From: Alkalinema sp. FACHB-956
Lineage (GTDB): Bacteria; Cyanobacteriota; Cyanobacteriia; Leptolyngbyales; Leptolyngbyaceae
Length of the DNA: 64,000 bases
Assembly: GCF_014697025.1 (NCBI RefSeq)
Contig: NZ_JACJRC010000014.1
Span: 89,171 to 153,170 of the forward strand
Direction of reading: 5' to 3'
Under the pieces are notes generated by a model. It was not told the origin of the DNA. It was given only the letters and a program-made list of their open reading frames with translations, and did no database searches. Every line of letters starts with the position of its first letter. Within the stretch, counting starts at the first letter, position 1. The position numbers and the translations under genes are program-made. This document shows, in pieces, positions 17,901 through 25,930 of the stretch.

Positions 17901-18264
17901 GGGAAGTTTGCAAGGCGGGTGGCCCTAGCAGTTCAGGCTTCTCACTACCAGAAGCGTCAGACCGCGTAACAGGGCGACGAATTTCCAAAATTTGTTGCTT
18001 TTTCTGACTATTCAAGGGCGTGTTGTTCCTAGGTTTAACGGTGGGCGCACTGGATTTACGGACAGGAGACGCTGTCGAGGGATTGACCTGAGTGGATGAA
18101 TATTGCTGCGCTGCGCTGCGAATGCCTTCTGCCTCTGCTTCTGTAATCGTACTACTGTGGCTCTTGTATGCAATCTGCAATTGATCACAAATCGCCAAAA
18201 TGTCTTTGTTCTCTAAGTTTAGTTCCTTTGATAGTTCGTAAATTCTCACTTTTCCGTTGTTCAT
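14959..18264 (-). CDS. infB: Translation initiation factor IF-2
   Basis: IF-2 is the GTPase that delivers initiator tRNA to the 30S subunit and promotes subunit joining. The 1101-residue length is typical for cyanobacteria, whose IF-2 has a long N-terminal extension. Here residues about 50-440 are Pro/Ala/Lys-rich, with repeated [18 protein letters not shown] motifs and an acidic run ([15 protein letters not shown]). The G domain has GHVDHGKT (about 597-604), DTPGHEAF (about 650) and NKVD (about 702). C-terminal IF2-specific domains follow. The long N-terminal repeats explain several spurious frames on the opposite strand. Confidence 0.97.
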   Translation of the reverse strand: MNNGKVRIYELSKELNLENKDILAICDQLQIAYKSHSSTITEAEAEGIRSAAQQYSSTQVNPSTASPVRKSSAPTVKPRNNTPLNSQKKQQILEIRRPVTRSDASGSEKPELLGPPALQTSLTSEATIAGMPTELEPSDRVAIAAPTADAPLTVKPASSRGDQGELNATEPIAPVVPAKPLHPSKAEPSQSADHPVAEDAAKSIEVKPAAVKPAEAKPTEAKPTEAKSAEAKPVVAAKPPTLNAGPVGGTTTASKPEASKPEASKADAVKSESPSKSNSGPKPEAPAKPATPARPVLNSKPILKTKAASSGEKAAPASPGKPSGDGKRSGDRRPAAPSKAPIAPANKPQIVELKRPKPIAPTEEGAAEEPTREQPVLKGRPSRNATPEKEAGSTVELLAKPTPPKARRKVWEDEDEESAEKAKVGPKAKRRGPRIEEDDDEDFDLLDDDDSAVTPAQVSLSLARPPKPKSASAAKPVATSTPTSQPKRRQFTRRDRRDQNSSKVEKPEIITLTGGVTVQELAQMMAVSDTEIIRNLFMKGIAATVTQTLDVSTATMVAEEMGVLVDQAEKESEAKKVIEMISEEDLENLQRRPPVVTIMGHVDHGKTTLLDSIRKTKVAAGEAGGITQHIGAYHVDVEHNGEMQQVVFLDTPGHEAFTAMRARGARVTDVAILVVAADDGVRPQTIEAISHAKAAGVPIVVAINKVDKEEAQPDRVKQELTEFELVPEEWGGSTVMVPVSAMTGQNLDTLLEMILLVSEVEDLHANPNRLAKGTVIEANLDKAKGPVATLLVQNGTLHVGDIIVAGSALGKVRAMVDDRGRRVKEASPSFAVEVLGLGDVPAAGDEFEVYKDEKEARAVADSRAEAKRQSRLMAAMSSRRVSLNTLSSKAQEGELKELNIVMKADVQGSVEAILGSLKQLPQNEVQVRVLFAAPGEISETDVDLAAASEAVLIGFNTTLATGARQAADRAGVDVREYNIIYNLLDDIQAAMEGLLEPELVEEPLGQVEVRAVFPVGKGAVAGCYIQSGKAIRNCKIRVKRRGNLIFEGNLDSLKRMKEDTKEVNAGYECGIGIDNFNAWEEGDIIETFRMVTKRRTLTPSR

Positions 18265-18818
18265 CCACTAATCCCTCGTTCAATCCAGATTTCACATAAG
18301 TCGCCTTCTGTACTTGACTAGAACTACTACTCAGGCCGAACCTCAGCGCTTCCGCTAAGTCGATTAGGCTCCCATTGAACTCTTCAGTTCAACTGACCTT
18401 TTCCGTTCAACCTTTACCAGCATAATCACGGGCGAAGCATAAATACAATCGGCCTACGCTGAAGGTACGCTCTAGAACTCCTCGGCTTTGCTAGGGGTAG
18501 CTAGACCTTAAGCGAAAATTGACCGGGAAGCCTGTTTCTTGATCATTAGGCATCACTAGGCAGAGGGGAGAATCACTGCTGTTGCTAAACGATCGGAAGT
18601 CGCTTTAGCCTAGAGCGCAAACAGCGGCTTGTCAACTTGTTTAGAAGACTAAATTTCCCCTGACTCTTATCATTCTATTGCTGGACTGACCCGGTTGGGA
18701 CAGTCCAATCGAGGAAATCTCAAGTTTTCAGGTTAAACATCTCCCAGTCTCACGACCAGAGTCTAACCGATGGAACCTCAAATAGCTGGATGGTATAAGA
18801 CTCTGAATCTAACTGTTC
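18265..18818 (-). other. Long spacer/leader between ylxR and infB
   Basis: 554 bp inside an otherwise compact ribosome-factor cluster. It contains one clean hairpin (18682-18707) and no reading frame I trust. Because ylxR and infB are normally co-transcribed, this is probably a long infB leader and may hold its own promoter. No known riboswitch motif was recognised. Confidence 0.5.
18682..18707 (-). ncRNA. Hairpin in the infB leader
   Basis: TGGACTG-A-CCC pairs with GGG-A-CAGTCCA around a GGTT loop: ten base pairs with one A-A mismatch. No T-run follows on the minus strand, so it is a structured element rather than a terminator. Confidence 0.5.
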
Positions 18819-19085
18819 CTAGTTTGAGAGGGTTGAGACTTCGGTAAGACGGCTCCAGAGGGTTTGATAGATCGTTTTTGAGATCGGTACCTTCAAGGAT
18901 CGACCTAGGCGATCCTTGCGTTCCGCATCCCGCAAGCAAGTTGCATTGGGGCAGAGATAGGCCGATCGGCCCATCCCCCCATCCACTTGCACGGCTTGAT
19001 CGGGAAATGTGCGAACAACCCGCCAAAAATCAGTTTTGGGAGCAATTTTCCGACAACTCACACATCGACGGTAGTTGGGTTCCAT
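18819..19085 (-). CDS. ylxR: YlxR/RnpM-family RNA-binding protein
   Basis: A small (88 residues) protein of the YlxR (DUF448) family, which sits between nusA and infB in most bacteria and has been linked to RNase P modulation in Bacillus. The N-terminus has the family signature RRCVSCRKIAPK (6-17) and the central GRSAYLCPNATCL (about 39-51), four cysteines that may bind zinc. Start is the ATG directly before EPNYRRC. Confidence 0.9.
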   Translation of the reverse strand: MEPNYRRCVSCRKIAPKTDFWRVVRTFPDQAVQVDGGMGRSAYLCPNATCLRDAERKDRLGRSLKVPISKTIYQTLWSRLTEVSTLSN

Positions 19086-19182
19086 AGATTACAAGGGACC
19101 TCTATCACAGGGACTAGACATGACAGGCGATTCCCGATCGCAAGGCTCCATTCACCCCCTTTTTGGGCATGATTGCTGGGCA

Positions 19183-20502
19183 TTATTCCTCTGCACTATC
19201 TGCTTGCTCGTCGGTTTCCGGTTGTTCGGCCTCCCGATCGGCCCCAGCGGTGACTTCTTCTAGGGGTTCTTCTTCGAAATCTTCCTCATCGGCTTCCTCT
19301 TCAGCTGCTGCCGCTGCCGCCGCGTCAGCCCGTTGCTTCAGTTCGACCGCAATTTTGGCATCTTCAGCCGCTCGATCGTACTTCGCCCCATCTTTGATGT
19401 CGATTTTCCAACCTGTGAGGCGAGCGGCTAATCGAACGTTTTGGCCCTCTTTGCCGATCGCGAGGCTCAGCTGATCTTCAGCCACTAGAACATGGGCTTG
19501 ACGACCTTCGGGATCCATTAGACGAACTTCATCGACCCGAGCAGGACTGAGCGCATTGGCAATATAGGTGGCAGGATCGGGGGACCAGCGGATCACATCA
19601 ATTTTTTCGCCGCGTAGTTCGTTCACAACAGCTTGGATCCGAGAACCCCGCGCACCGATGCAAGCACCTACGGGATCAACATCGCGCTCTAGGGTATCTA
19701 CCGCAATTTTGGTTCGGGGGCCGACAAACCGAGAGGGGGGATTGGCTTCCCGCGCGACGGCAACGATGCGGACGACATCGTCTTGAATTTCTGGGACTTC
19801 ATTTTCGAACAAATAAACCACGAGACCCGCATCCGCACGGGATACCAAAAGCTGGGGGCCCCGGTGGGCTCCCTCACTCACTTTTTTCAAATAGACCTTA
19901 AAGGTGGCATTGGCCCGGTAATTGTCATTCGGTAATTGATCCCGCTTCAGTAACTCAGCTTCGACTTCCGGCTGGCCAAAGCCACTGTTGACCGCCATGA
20001 TGACCGACTGACGCTCAAATCGGAGTACCCTGGCTTGCAGGATGGTATTTTCCAGTTCCTGGAATTCTTCCTGAATCAATTTACGCTGCTGATCCCGTAG
20101 CTTTTGTGCCAAGACTTGCTTTGTCTGGATCGCGGCCATCCGACCAAATTCCCCTTGGTCGGGCGTCACATCCACCAGCACCTCTTCTCCTTCCCTCGCT
20201 TCTTGCAGCCCCGCATCTTGGACTTCCGAGAGGCCGATTTGATGATCCGTATTGGTCACTTCCGCAACGATCGTTTTTGTGGCTAGCACCCGGAAACTTT
20301 CTTCATCGATGTCTAGCTCTACTTCAAAGCGATTGAAATATTCTTCGTCGAAAGCATCCATTTTCTGGGTCCGTCGAAACCGCTCATACCCTTTCATTAA
20401 GGCTTCGCGCAGAGCTTCCTGCACGGCCACCTTGGGTAAGTTCCGCTCTCGGCTGATGCCATCAATCATTTCTTTCAGACCGGGCAGAGGAATACTTGAC
20501 AT
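19183..20502 (-). CDS. nusA: Transcription termination/antitermination factor NusA
   Basis: NusA binds RNA polymerase and nascent RNA to control pausing, termination and antitermination. The 439 residues contain the N-terminal polymerase-binding domain (about 1-130), the S1 domain, and two KH domains (ACIGARGSRIQAVVNEL about 283-299; LAIGKEGQNVRLAARL about 350-365). As in other cyanobacteria there are no C-terminal acidic repeat domains. Instead a short tail of alanine runs and glutamates ends the protein. It lies between rimP and ylxR. Confidence 0.96.
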   Translation of the reverse strand: MSSIPLPGLKEMIDGISRERNLPKVAVQEALREALMKGYERFRRTQKMDAFDEEYFNRFEVELDIDEESFRVLATKTIVAEVTNTDHQIGLSEVQDAGLQEAREGEEVLVDVTPDQGEFGRMAAIQTKQVLAQKLRDQQRKLIQEEFQELENTILQARVLRFERQSVIMAVNSGFGQPEVEAELLKRDQLPNDNYRANATFKVYLKKVSEGAHRGPQLLVSRADAGLVVYLFENEVPEIQDDVVRIVAVAREANPPSRFVGPRTKIAVDTLERDVDPVGACIGARGSRIQAVVNELRGEKIDVIRWSPDPATYIANALSPARVDEVRLMDPEGRQAHVLVAEDQLSLAIGKEGQNVRLAARLTGWKIDIKDGAKYDRAAEDAKIAVELKQRADAAAAAAAEEEADEEDFEEEPLEEVTAGADREAEQPETDEQADSAEE

Positions 20503-20711
20503 GGGGAATCTCCAGTAATTGGGAAGAACAATGTAGACTCAGAGCCTGAACTTCAAAGGGCTAATTTAAGAAGAAATTAATGATTTAGTAGGGGATGAAA
20601 TACTCAGAAAATGTAGGCTCACTATTTGGAGCAGGCAGGCATCTAAAGCAAGCGGGCTATCTGGAGCAGGCAGGTAGTTGCATCTCCCCCTCAGAGAGAT
20701 CGCGGAGCCCA
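20503..20711. other. Spacer between rimP and nusA with imperfect repeats
   Basis: 209 bp containing repeats of GGAGCAGGCAGG (around 20626 and 20663). No hairpin-T-run terminator is seen, so read-through from rimP into nusA is likely. Confidence 0.5.
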
Positions 20712-21179
20712 CTAGCGTTTCTTCCGCTCATCCAGTTGCACCTGGGTGACCCGATCGCGCGGCAAGTTCATCGTGCGGCCCTTTTGATTCAGGTAAACAA
20801 ACCCGTCATCTCGTCCCACTAAGTTACCCACCCATTCGGCTTTGCCATCTAACGGGCCATCTAGGGTGACTATGACAGGAAAGCCTTTAAAAGAGATAAA
20901 TTCACGATCGGTCTTCAGTACCCGAGAAATTCCAGGACTAGAAACTTCTAAAACATAGGCATCGGGAATAATGCCCACCTCATCAAGAACTGCCTCAAAC
21001 GCGCGACTCATGCGCTCACAATCGTCTAAGCCCGTATCTTGTTGCAGATTTCGCACATCCACCCGCAGCACTGGTGGGGTTTGGTTTGTCCGGAATACCG
21101 CTGAGACCACTTCTAACCCGAGTTCAGCGGCAACGGGTGCAGCAAGGTCGATTACTTGAGGGATGAGAGGATGGGTCAT
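20712..21179 (-). CDS. rimP: Ribosome maturation factor RimP
   Basis: RimP is needed for maturation of the 30S subunit. Starting at the ATG at 21179 (MTHPLIPQV) gives 155 residues, the family norm. The longer open frame to 21395 is noncoding leader, since it would overlap a terminator hairpin and abut rpmI. Conserved features are YVLEVSSPGISRVL (about 77-90) and the C-terminal LDGPL. It heads the rimP-nusA-ylxR-infB cluster. The start codon lies only 14 nt past an intrinsic terminator, which suggests attenuation. Confidence 0.93.
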   Translation of the reverse strand: MTHPLIPQVIDLAAPVAAELGLEVVSAVFRTNQTPPVLRVDVRNLQQDTGLDDCERMSRAFEAVLDEVGIIPDAYVLEVSSPGISRVLKTDREFISFKGFPVIVTLDGPLDGKAEWVGNLVGRDDGFVYLNQKGRTMNLPRDRVTQVQLDERKKR

Positions 21180-21193
21180 AGGACGATGGCAAT

Positions 21194-21218
21194 AAAAAAA
21201 GTGGGGCTTGGCCCACTT
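21194..21218 (-). terminator. Intrinsic terminator in the rimP leader
   Basis: On the minus strand AAGTGGG (21218-21212), loop CCAAGC, CCCACTT (21205-21199) and a run of seven T including the last two stem bases. It ends 14 nt before the rimP ATG. No minus-strand gene lies upstream that would need it, so it is probably part of an attenuator or the end of a short leader RNA. Confidence 0.7.
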
Positions 21219-21224
21219 CTCATG

Positions 21225-21308
21225 AACTAAATAGGTTTCATGGAGTCTGGTCGTGAACAGATGTCTGTTCGTCTTGCTATTTAGTTTAGCGGATTCTCTC
21301 AGAAGTGG
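21225..21308 (-). promoter_or_regulatory. Candidate attenuator structure upstream of rimP
   Basis: Two alternative pairings are possible in the leader RNA. AACTAAATAG (21225-21234) pairs perfectly with CTATTTAGTT (21277-21286), enclosing a GAACAG/CTGTTC hairpin (21255-21270). Alternatively AGAAGTGG at 21301-21308 is complementary to CCACTTCT at 21213-21220, the 5' arm of the terminator, so it could act as antiterminator. All pairings were found by eye. Confidence 0.55.
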
Positions 21309-21397
21309 AGAAATTGTGCATCCGATCGGATCACCTATTGCTTTCTGGCCAAAAACCACAGTAGGATTAGAGACTGTGTCGATTTGGATTTTCATCC

Positions 21398-21595
21398 ATG
21401 CCTAAGCTGAAATCACGGAAATCTGCGGCTCGGCGCTTTAAAGCCAGCGGCAGTGGCAAGATTCTGCGTCGCAAGACCTCGCGCGCCCACTTATTGGAAC
21501 ACAAGAGCCCCAGCCGCAAGCGTCGTCTTGCTGGTATGACGGTTGTGAATGAGCGGGATGCCGAAAACGTTCGGAAGATGCTGCCCTACCTCTAA
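21398..21595 (+). CDS. rpmI: 50S ribosomal protein L35
   Basis: A 65-residue highly basic protein with the L35 pattern [15 protein letters not shown] and a central H-L-L-E-H-K-S-x-x-RKRRL. It precedes rplT on the same strand, the conserved pairing. The start is 218 bp from the divergent rimP. Confidence 0.97.
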   Translation: MPKLKSRKSAARRFKASGSGKILRRKTSRAHLLEHKSPSRKRRLAGMTVVNERDAENVRKMLPYL

Positions 21596-21822
21596 GGTAG
21601 GTTTTCGTCCAAGGCAGATCTGGCTGATCTGACTAAGTCCATTTAGGACGAGTAGAACGATGGGACGAGTAAGATGAAATCTGAAGACTCGCTTCCTAGG
21701 CAGATTGACTGAATGAAGACTTGATCTTGATTCAGATCGCTGCTCTGAGACTTGGGCTAGGGCTTTCTACTGCCTGGTTCCCGGTCACAATTTTCACCCA
21801 TACCCTAAAGTAGAGGTTACTC

Positions 21823-22176
21823 ATGGCACGTGTAAAACGCGGGAATGTTGCCCGCAAGCGTCGTAAGAAGATTTTAAAGCTGGCCAAGGGCTTCCGGGGT
21901 TCTCACTCTCGGCTGTTCCGGACTGCTAACCAGCAAGTCATGAAGGCATTGCGCAATGCCTACCGCGATCGTCGTAAGAAAAAGCGCGACTTCCGTCGTC
22001 TGTGGATTGCCCGGATTAACGCCGCAGCTCGGATGCATGGAATTAGCTACAGCCAACTGATCGGTAAGCTGAAGAAGGCTGATATCCAAATCAACCGCAA
22101 AATGCTGGCTCAACTAGCTGTTCTGGATCCCGCAGGATTTGCCCAAGTGGTTGAACTTGCGAAGAACGCTAGCTAG
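21823..22176 (+). CDS. rplT: 50S ribosomal protein L20
   Basis: A 117-residue basic ribosomal protein that binds 23S rRNA early in assembly and in many bacteria represses its own operon. It opens [16 protein letters not shown] and contains [25 protein letters not shown] helices (read in pieces, about 46-66). It follows rpmI by 227 bp, a longer spacer than usual, which contains repeats of GGACGAGTAGAACG. Confidence 0.97.
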   Translation: MARVKRGNVARKRRKKILKLAKGFRGSHSRLFRTANQQVMKALRNAYRDRRKKKRDFRRLWIARINAAARMHGISYSQLIGKLKKADIQINRKMLAQLAVLDPAGFAQVVELAKNAS

Positions 22177-22310
22177 GCAGAGGGGTTAGCCCCTTGGGTT
22201 AGAGAAAGGTTAGAGAATACGGTTGAGAGATTGTAAAAAATCTCTGGGGTTGCATAGACAATCCACCGGTTGCTCAGCCAAATTGCTAACTCAGTCAATG
22301 CGATTATTGG

Positions 22311-22381
22311 AAGGGTGAATCATGAAGGTCTCTGGGTTTTGATGGGAGTCAGACCAAGAAGCCGTTCTGGTTCACCCTTTT
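22311..22381 (+). terminator. Stem-loop terminator downstream of rplT
   Basis: AAGGGTGAA (22311-22319) pairs with TTCACCCTT (22371-22379) and is followed by T's. The 51-nt loop has an inner GGTCT/AGACC pairing. A smaller AGGGG-TTAG-CCCCT hairpin lies at 22181-22194. Together they probably end the rpmI-rplT transcript. Confidence 0.55.
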
Positions 22382-22425
22382 CAGCTTGAAGGGAAACATT
22401 AGGGCAAAACGTTCAGGCGAAGACC

Positions 22426-23235
22426 ATGATGGGAACAACCTTACGGGTTACGATCGCGGCTCTTGCTGGCCTGATGGGGGCTAATGTTGTGATCGGCCCT
22501 ACCTGGGCTGCGGATTGGCCCACCATTCAAAAACGAGGCTACTTGAAGGTTGCGGTGGCGGACAACGCGTTTCCCCTGGCCTTTCGGGATGAGGCAGGGC
22601 AGCTCCAAGGGTTTGAAGTTGACCTAGCTCGACAGTTGGCCCAGGCGCTTTTGGGGAAATCGGAGGCTGTGCGATTTCAAGTGGTGCGATCGCGCGATCG
22701 CTTGCAAGCGGTCATGGACGATCGAGCTGATCTGGCGATCGCCCAAGTCACCGCAACGGCTTCGCGGCGGCGTGTGGTTGAGTTCAGCCCCCCCTACTAC
22801 TACAACCGCACAGTTCTGTTGACGAATCAGCCCGATCTTTCCCGACTGCCCCAATCTACGAGTCTTTCCATTGGCGTTCTGCCCCAATCCAGTGCGATCG
22901 CCCTGCTCAAAGCCCAGTTTCCCCAGTCCGTTGTCGTCGAACTGCCCTCCTATGCCGTGGGCCAAGACCAGTTAGCCTCCGGCAAAATTGCTGTGATGGC
23001 CTTGGATTTCACAACCGCCCTGGCTTGGCTGCGGCAATCTCCCCGCGATCGAATTCTGCCCGACCCCCTTGGTCGGTATCCCCTAGGCATTGCTATGCCC
23101 CGAGGGCTACAATTTGCCGAATTCCGTAATCGGGTCAATCAAGCGCTCCAGAACCTTAAACAGCAGGGGTGGGTGGGCGATCGGCTACGCCATTGGGGGC
23201 TCGAAGATCCGTTAAGCGTTACAACGATCCGTTAA
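22426..23235 (+). CDS. Amino-acid-type ABC transporter substrate-binding protein
   Basis: A 269-residue periplasmic binding protein of the SBP_bac_3 type. It has a signal peptide (cleaved near TWAA, about 28) and the typical RGYLKVAVADNAFPLAFRDE and GFEVDLARQLAQ motifs (about 36-72). An ITATASRR-like segment (AQVTATASRRR, about 106-116) occurs before FSPPYYY. It has no adjacent permease or ATPase. The last codons lie in a 20-bp tandem duplication, whose second copy supplies the stop codon. Confidence 0.85.
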   Translation: MMGTTLRVTIAALAGLMGANVVIGPTWAADWPTIQKRGYLKVAVADNAFPLAFRDEAGQLQGFEVDLARQLAQALLGKSEAVRFQVVRSRDRLQAVMDDRADLAIAQVTATASRRRVVEFSPPYYYNRTVLLTNQPDLSRLPQSTSLSIGVLPQSSAIALLKAQFPQSVVVELPSYAVGQDQLASGKIAVMALDFTTALAWLRQSPRDRILPDPLGRYPLGIAMPRGLQFAEFRNRVNQALQNLKQQGWVGDRLRHWGLEDPLSVTTIR

Positions 23236-23245
23236 GCGTTACAAC
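23206..23245. repeat. 20-bp perfect tandem duplication over a gene's 3' end
   Basis: GATCCGTTAAGCGTTACAAC occurs twice head to tail (23206-23225, 23226-23245). In the gene's frame the first copy is read as DPLSVTT and the second gives the stop TAA, so the duplication has set the present C-terminus. Confidence 0.85.
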
Positions 23246-23360
23246 TCAGCGTCAAAACCCCACTCCCGTTCAAAAATCTTCCGCCCCTTTCCTGGATAGG
23301 AGCGATCGGGAAATGGGAAAATAACCCTGAACTCAAAACACTGTTTGGTATCGCTACGGT

Positions 23361-23888
23361 ATGCAGGATAACTTACCTATTTTTTACATCAGCATTTTGC
23401 TTGTCATCCTGGTGGTGGCGGGCGTGTTCGTGTTACTTCAGGTCATCAAAACACGCAAACTCGAAAAAGCCTTGTCCCGTTTGCAAAGCAAATTAGCCCA
23501 AGGCAAGGGAACGGCTCAAGAGCACTACGAACTCGGAAGTATTTATCTCGATAAGCGATTATTTGCCCAGGCGGTAACCCAGCTCCAAAAGGCAATTAAA
23601 GCCAATCAGCTAGAAGGCCAAGACCTTGCTGCTGTCTGTAATGCCTTGGGATATGCCTACTTTGCTCAGGAACAATACGATTTGTCTATCCGCACCTATA
23701 AGGATGCGCTGAAGGCCTATGAGGAATATCCCACGGCCTGGAATAACCTAGGCCACGCCTACGAGCGCAAAAACTTGGATAACAAAGCGCTGGAAGCCTA
23801 CGAGCAAGCGTTAACCTACGAGCCCAAGAATGAGACTGCTCAGCGGCGTTTGACTTCGCTGAAGAAACGGATGGTACCCTCTGCCTAA
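23361..23888 (+). CDS. Membrane-anchored TPR protein
   Basis: A 175-residue protein with one N-terminal membrane segment (about 8-29, FYISILLVILVVAGVFVLL) and a short charged linker. Three tetratricopeptide repeats follow, recognised by the W/L-G-Y/A-F/Y-P spacing (for example AVCNALGYAYFAQEQYDLSI and AWNNLGHAYERKNLDNKALE, about 93-150). TPRs bind other proteins; the partner is unknown. It converges on the Na+/H+ antiporter gene. Confidence 0.8.
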   Translation: MQDNLPIFYISILLVILVVAGVFVLLQVIKTRKLEKALSRLQSKLAQGKGTAQEHYELGSIYLDKRLFAQAVTQLQKAIKANQLEGQDLAAVCNALGYAYFAQEQYDLSIRTYKDALKAYEEYPTAWNNLGHAYERKNLDNKALEAYEQALTYEPKNETAQRRLTSLKKRMVPSA

Positions 23889-23950
23889 ACCAGTTCTCGA
23901 TCCAGACCTGCTGCCCCGTTGTGTTTGCCTAAGATGCCCATCGGGTGTTG

Positions 23951-23986
23951 GGATTGCAGTTAAGCTTGAAGTCAAGGCTGCAATCC
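23951..23986. other. Hairpin between convergent genes
   Basis: GGATTGCAG pairs with CTGCAATCC (23978-23986) around an 18-nt loop. No T-run follows on either strand, so termination is possible but weak. Confidence 0.4.
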
Positions 23987-24045
23987 TAGCAATGCGCTCC
24001 CAGAACGGCCTAGAACCCCAAAAGGACTGGAACCGTCAAGGGAAG

Positions 24046-25920
24046 TTAAGCCGATTGGATACTCCCTTCCACGTCCGGTAGTTTTTCCACCATGAGGCGA
24101 GGTTGGGTGGCACCTGAGAGGCGTTTGAGTAATTTAGGGCGGGGATCGTGCAACAAGTAAGTGATGCGATCGCCCACCTTAAACTCCAGTTCCGCAGGGA
24201 TGACTTGCAGACAGGCTTTGCGATCGAGCAGGAGAGGCAGCAATTCTCCTTGGCCAATCAACTTCAGTAGCCGCAGCCGTTGCCCCTCGAAATCGCCTTC
24301 GTGGAGGATAGTTTCGCCTAAACGAACGGCATCGTTTTGCAGGTACTCATTCCAAGTTTTCAAGGATGCCTGGGTTGAAAAGGCTTGGCTGACCTGACCA
24401 TTGGCGGTTGTGCCCTCGCGGGGAAAGACCGCTAAAACCCGGGGGGGCTGAAATTCCTCCGCTGCCCGTTGTGCCAATACAGCATTGACTTCACCATTGT
24501 CGGTCATGGCTAAAAAAGTCCCGATCGCCGCTAGCCCCGCTTCTTCCAACACTGCGGTATCCAAGGCTGTGCTGGTTAAGAGTTTCAGATTCTCCTGCGG
24601 AGGGAAGAGCGTCGGATCCGGGGCTGTATCAATTACAGTGACAGTTTCTCCCCGTTCTAGAAAAAATCGAGCCAACAATGCACTGAGGGGATGACTACCC
24701 ACAATGACCGCGCCTGTCACTTCCTGAGACGTGATCCCCAACAGCTTCGCGATTGGTTGAGCGGTGAGGGACTGCAAAAATACAGTGAGGATGATGGTCA
24801 AAAATACTAAGGCTTTGACCGAGTCCCCCCCATTAATCCCCCCTTGGGTCAGCAGGATGGAAAATAGGGAGGCCACAGACGCCGAAACAATTCCCCGAGG
24901 GGCAATCCAGGACATAAACAATTTTTGCCGCCAGTTCAGGTCATCCTGCCAGGTGCAGAGCCAAATGCCGATCGGACGGACAATAAACATCAGCGCCAAC
25001 ACGGTGAAGACGCCGCCCCAACCCAGGGCAAAGACCCCCGCGATCGATAAATCGGCTGACAGTAGAATAAATAAGACTGAAACAGACAGCACCGTAAGCT
25101 GGCTTTTGAAGCGTTTGAGCAGTCTTTCCTGGGGTACCTCTAAGGCCCGCAAGACGATCCCTGAAGTCACCGCTGCCATCAGGCCCGCTTCACTCCGCAG
25201 CAACTGGGCTAACCCAAACCAGCCCCAGACCCCTGCTAAAACCACTAGGGTTTTGAGTTCCTCTGATAAAAAGGTTGCTTGCTTGAGGAGAACCCCCATC
25301 AGCCAGCCTCCAGAGACCCCGATCGCCGCTCCAATCCCCACCCGCAGCAGTAAATCATTCAAAACCACCAAGGGCTCTGGATTGCCGCCGCTTAGCACCA
25401 CATTCAGCACCACGACGGACAGGATCGCCCCGACGGGATCAATTAAGACCCCTTCCCCTTCCAGCAATGTAGACACCTGGCGATCGACTTCCACCTGTTT
25501 CAGGAGCGAGTTAATCACCGTCGGCCCAGTCACTACGACCAGTGAGGCATAGAGAAAAGAAATCGACCAAGGAAACTCGCCCAGCCAGTGAGCCGCCATG
25601 CCTCCCCCCAGGAGGGTAATGAGAGTCCCCAAGGTGACTAAATTCCGCAGGCTGCTGGAAACCCGATCGATATCCTGCAATCGCAGGTTAAACCCCCCTT
25701 CGAACAGGATGATGGCGACTAGCAACGCAACAATCACCTCTAGGCCATCCCCGAGGCTGCTGGGGTGAATGATGCTAAGCCCACTCGGCCCGAGGGCGAT
25801 CCCAAAGAGCAGTAAGAGAACAATCCCTGGAATTTTGAGAAATTCTGCCAGTACCTGAGCGCTAATCCCTGCGAGGACTGTAAAGATGATTTGCAGGGTT
25901 AGCTGGAGCGGGGTACTCAT
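24046..25920 (-). CDS. Sodium/proton antiporter (CPA1 type) with nucleotide-binding C-terminal domain
   Basis: A 624-residue protein with about 12 membrane segments in the N-terminal 400 residues (Na_H_Exchanger fold). It shows LFEGGFNLRLQDI (about 72-84), the GPTVINSLL motif (about 132-140) and the conserved LIDPVGAILS (about 159-168), which carries the ion-binding Asp. The C-terminal part (about 408-520) has a Rossmann-like TrkA-N pattern (GAVIVGSHPLSALLARFFLERGE) and a TrkA-C-like tail. Likely exchanges Na+ or K+ for protons at the plasma or thylakoid membrane. It starts 10 bp after the mltA stop, so they are probably one transcript. Confidence 0.88.
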   Translation of the reverse strand: MSTPLQLTLQIIFTVLAGISAQVLAEFLKIPGIVLLLLFGIALGPSGLSIIHPSSLGDGLEVIVALLVAIILFEGGFNLRLQDIDRVSSSLRNLVTLGTLITLLGGGMAAHWLGEFPWSISFLYASLVVVTGPTVINSLLKQVEVDRQVSTLLEGEGVLIDPVGAILSVVVLNVVLSGGNPEPLVVLNDLLLRVGIGAAIGVSGGWLMGVLLKQATFLSEELKTLVVLAGVWGWFGLAQLLRSEAGLMAAVTSGIVLRALEVPQERLLKRFKSQLTVLSVSVLFILLSADLSIAGVFALGWGGVFTVLALMFIVRPIGIWLCTWQDDLNWRQKLFMSWIAPRGIVSASVASLFSILLTQGGINGGDSVKALVFLTIILTVFLQSLTAQPIAKLLGITSQEVTGAVIVGSHPLSALLARFFLERGETVTVIDTAPDPTLFPPQENLKLLTSTALDTAVLEEAGLAAIGTFLAMTDNGEVNAVLAQRAAEEFQPPRVLAVFPREGTTANGQVSQAFSTQASLKTWNEYLQNDAVRLGETILHEGDFEGQRLRLLKLIGQGELLPLLLDRKACLQVIPAELEFKVGDRITYLLHDPRPKLLKRLSGATQPRLMVEKLPDVEGSIQSA

Positions 25921-25930
25921 AGTCTCCAGT

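Noticed and set aside
21182..21395. Long N-terminal extension of RimP up to 21395
   Set aside because: It would cross the terminator and stem structures and is not conserved in RimP; the ATG at 21179 gives the normal length.
24764..25552. 262-codon frame on the plus strand opposite the antiporter
   Set aside because: It lies inside the membrane part of the antiporter gene and is a Thr/Ser/Pro-rich antisense product of hydrophobic codons.
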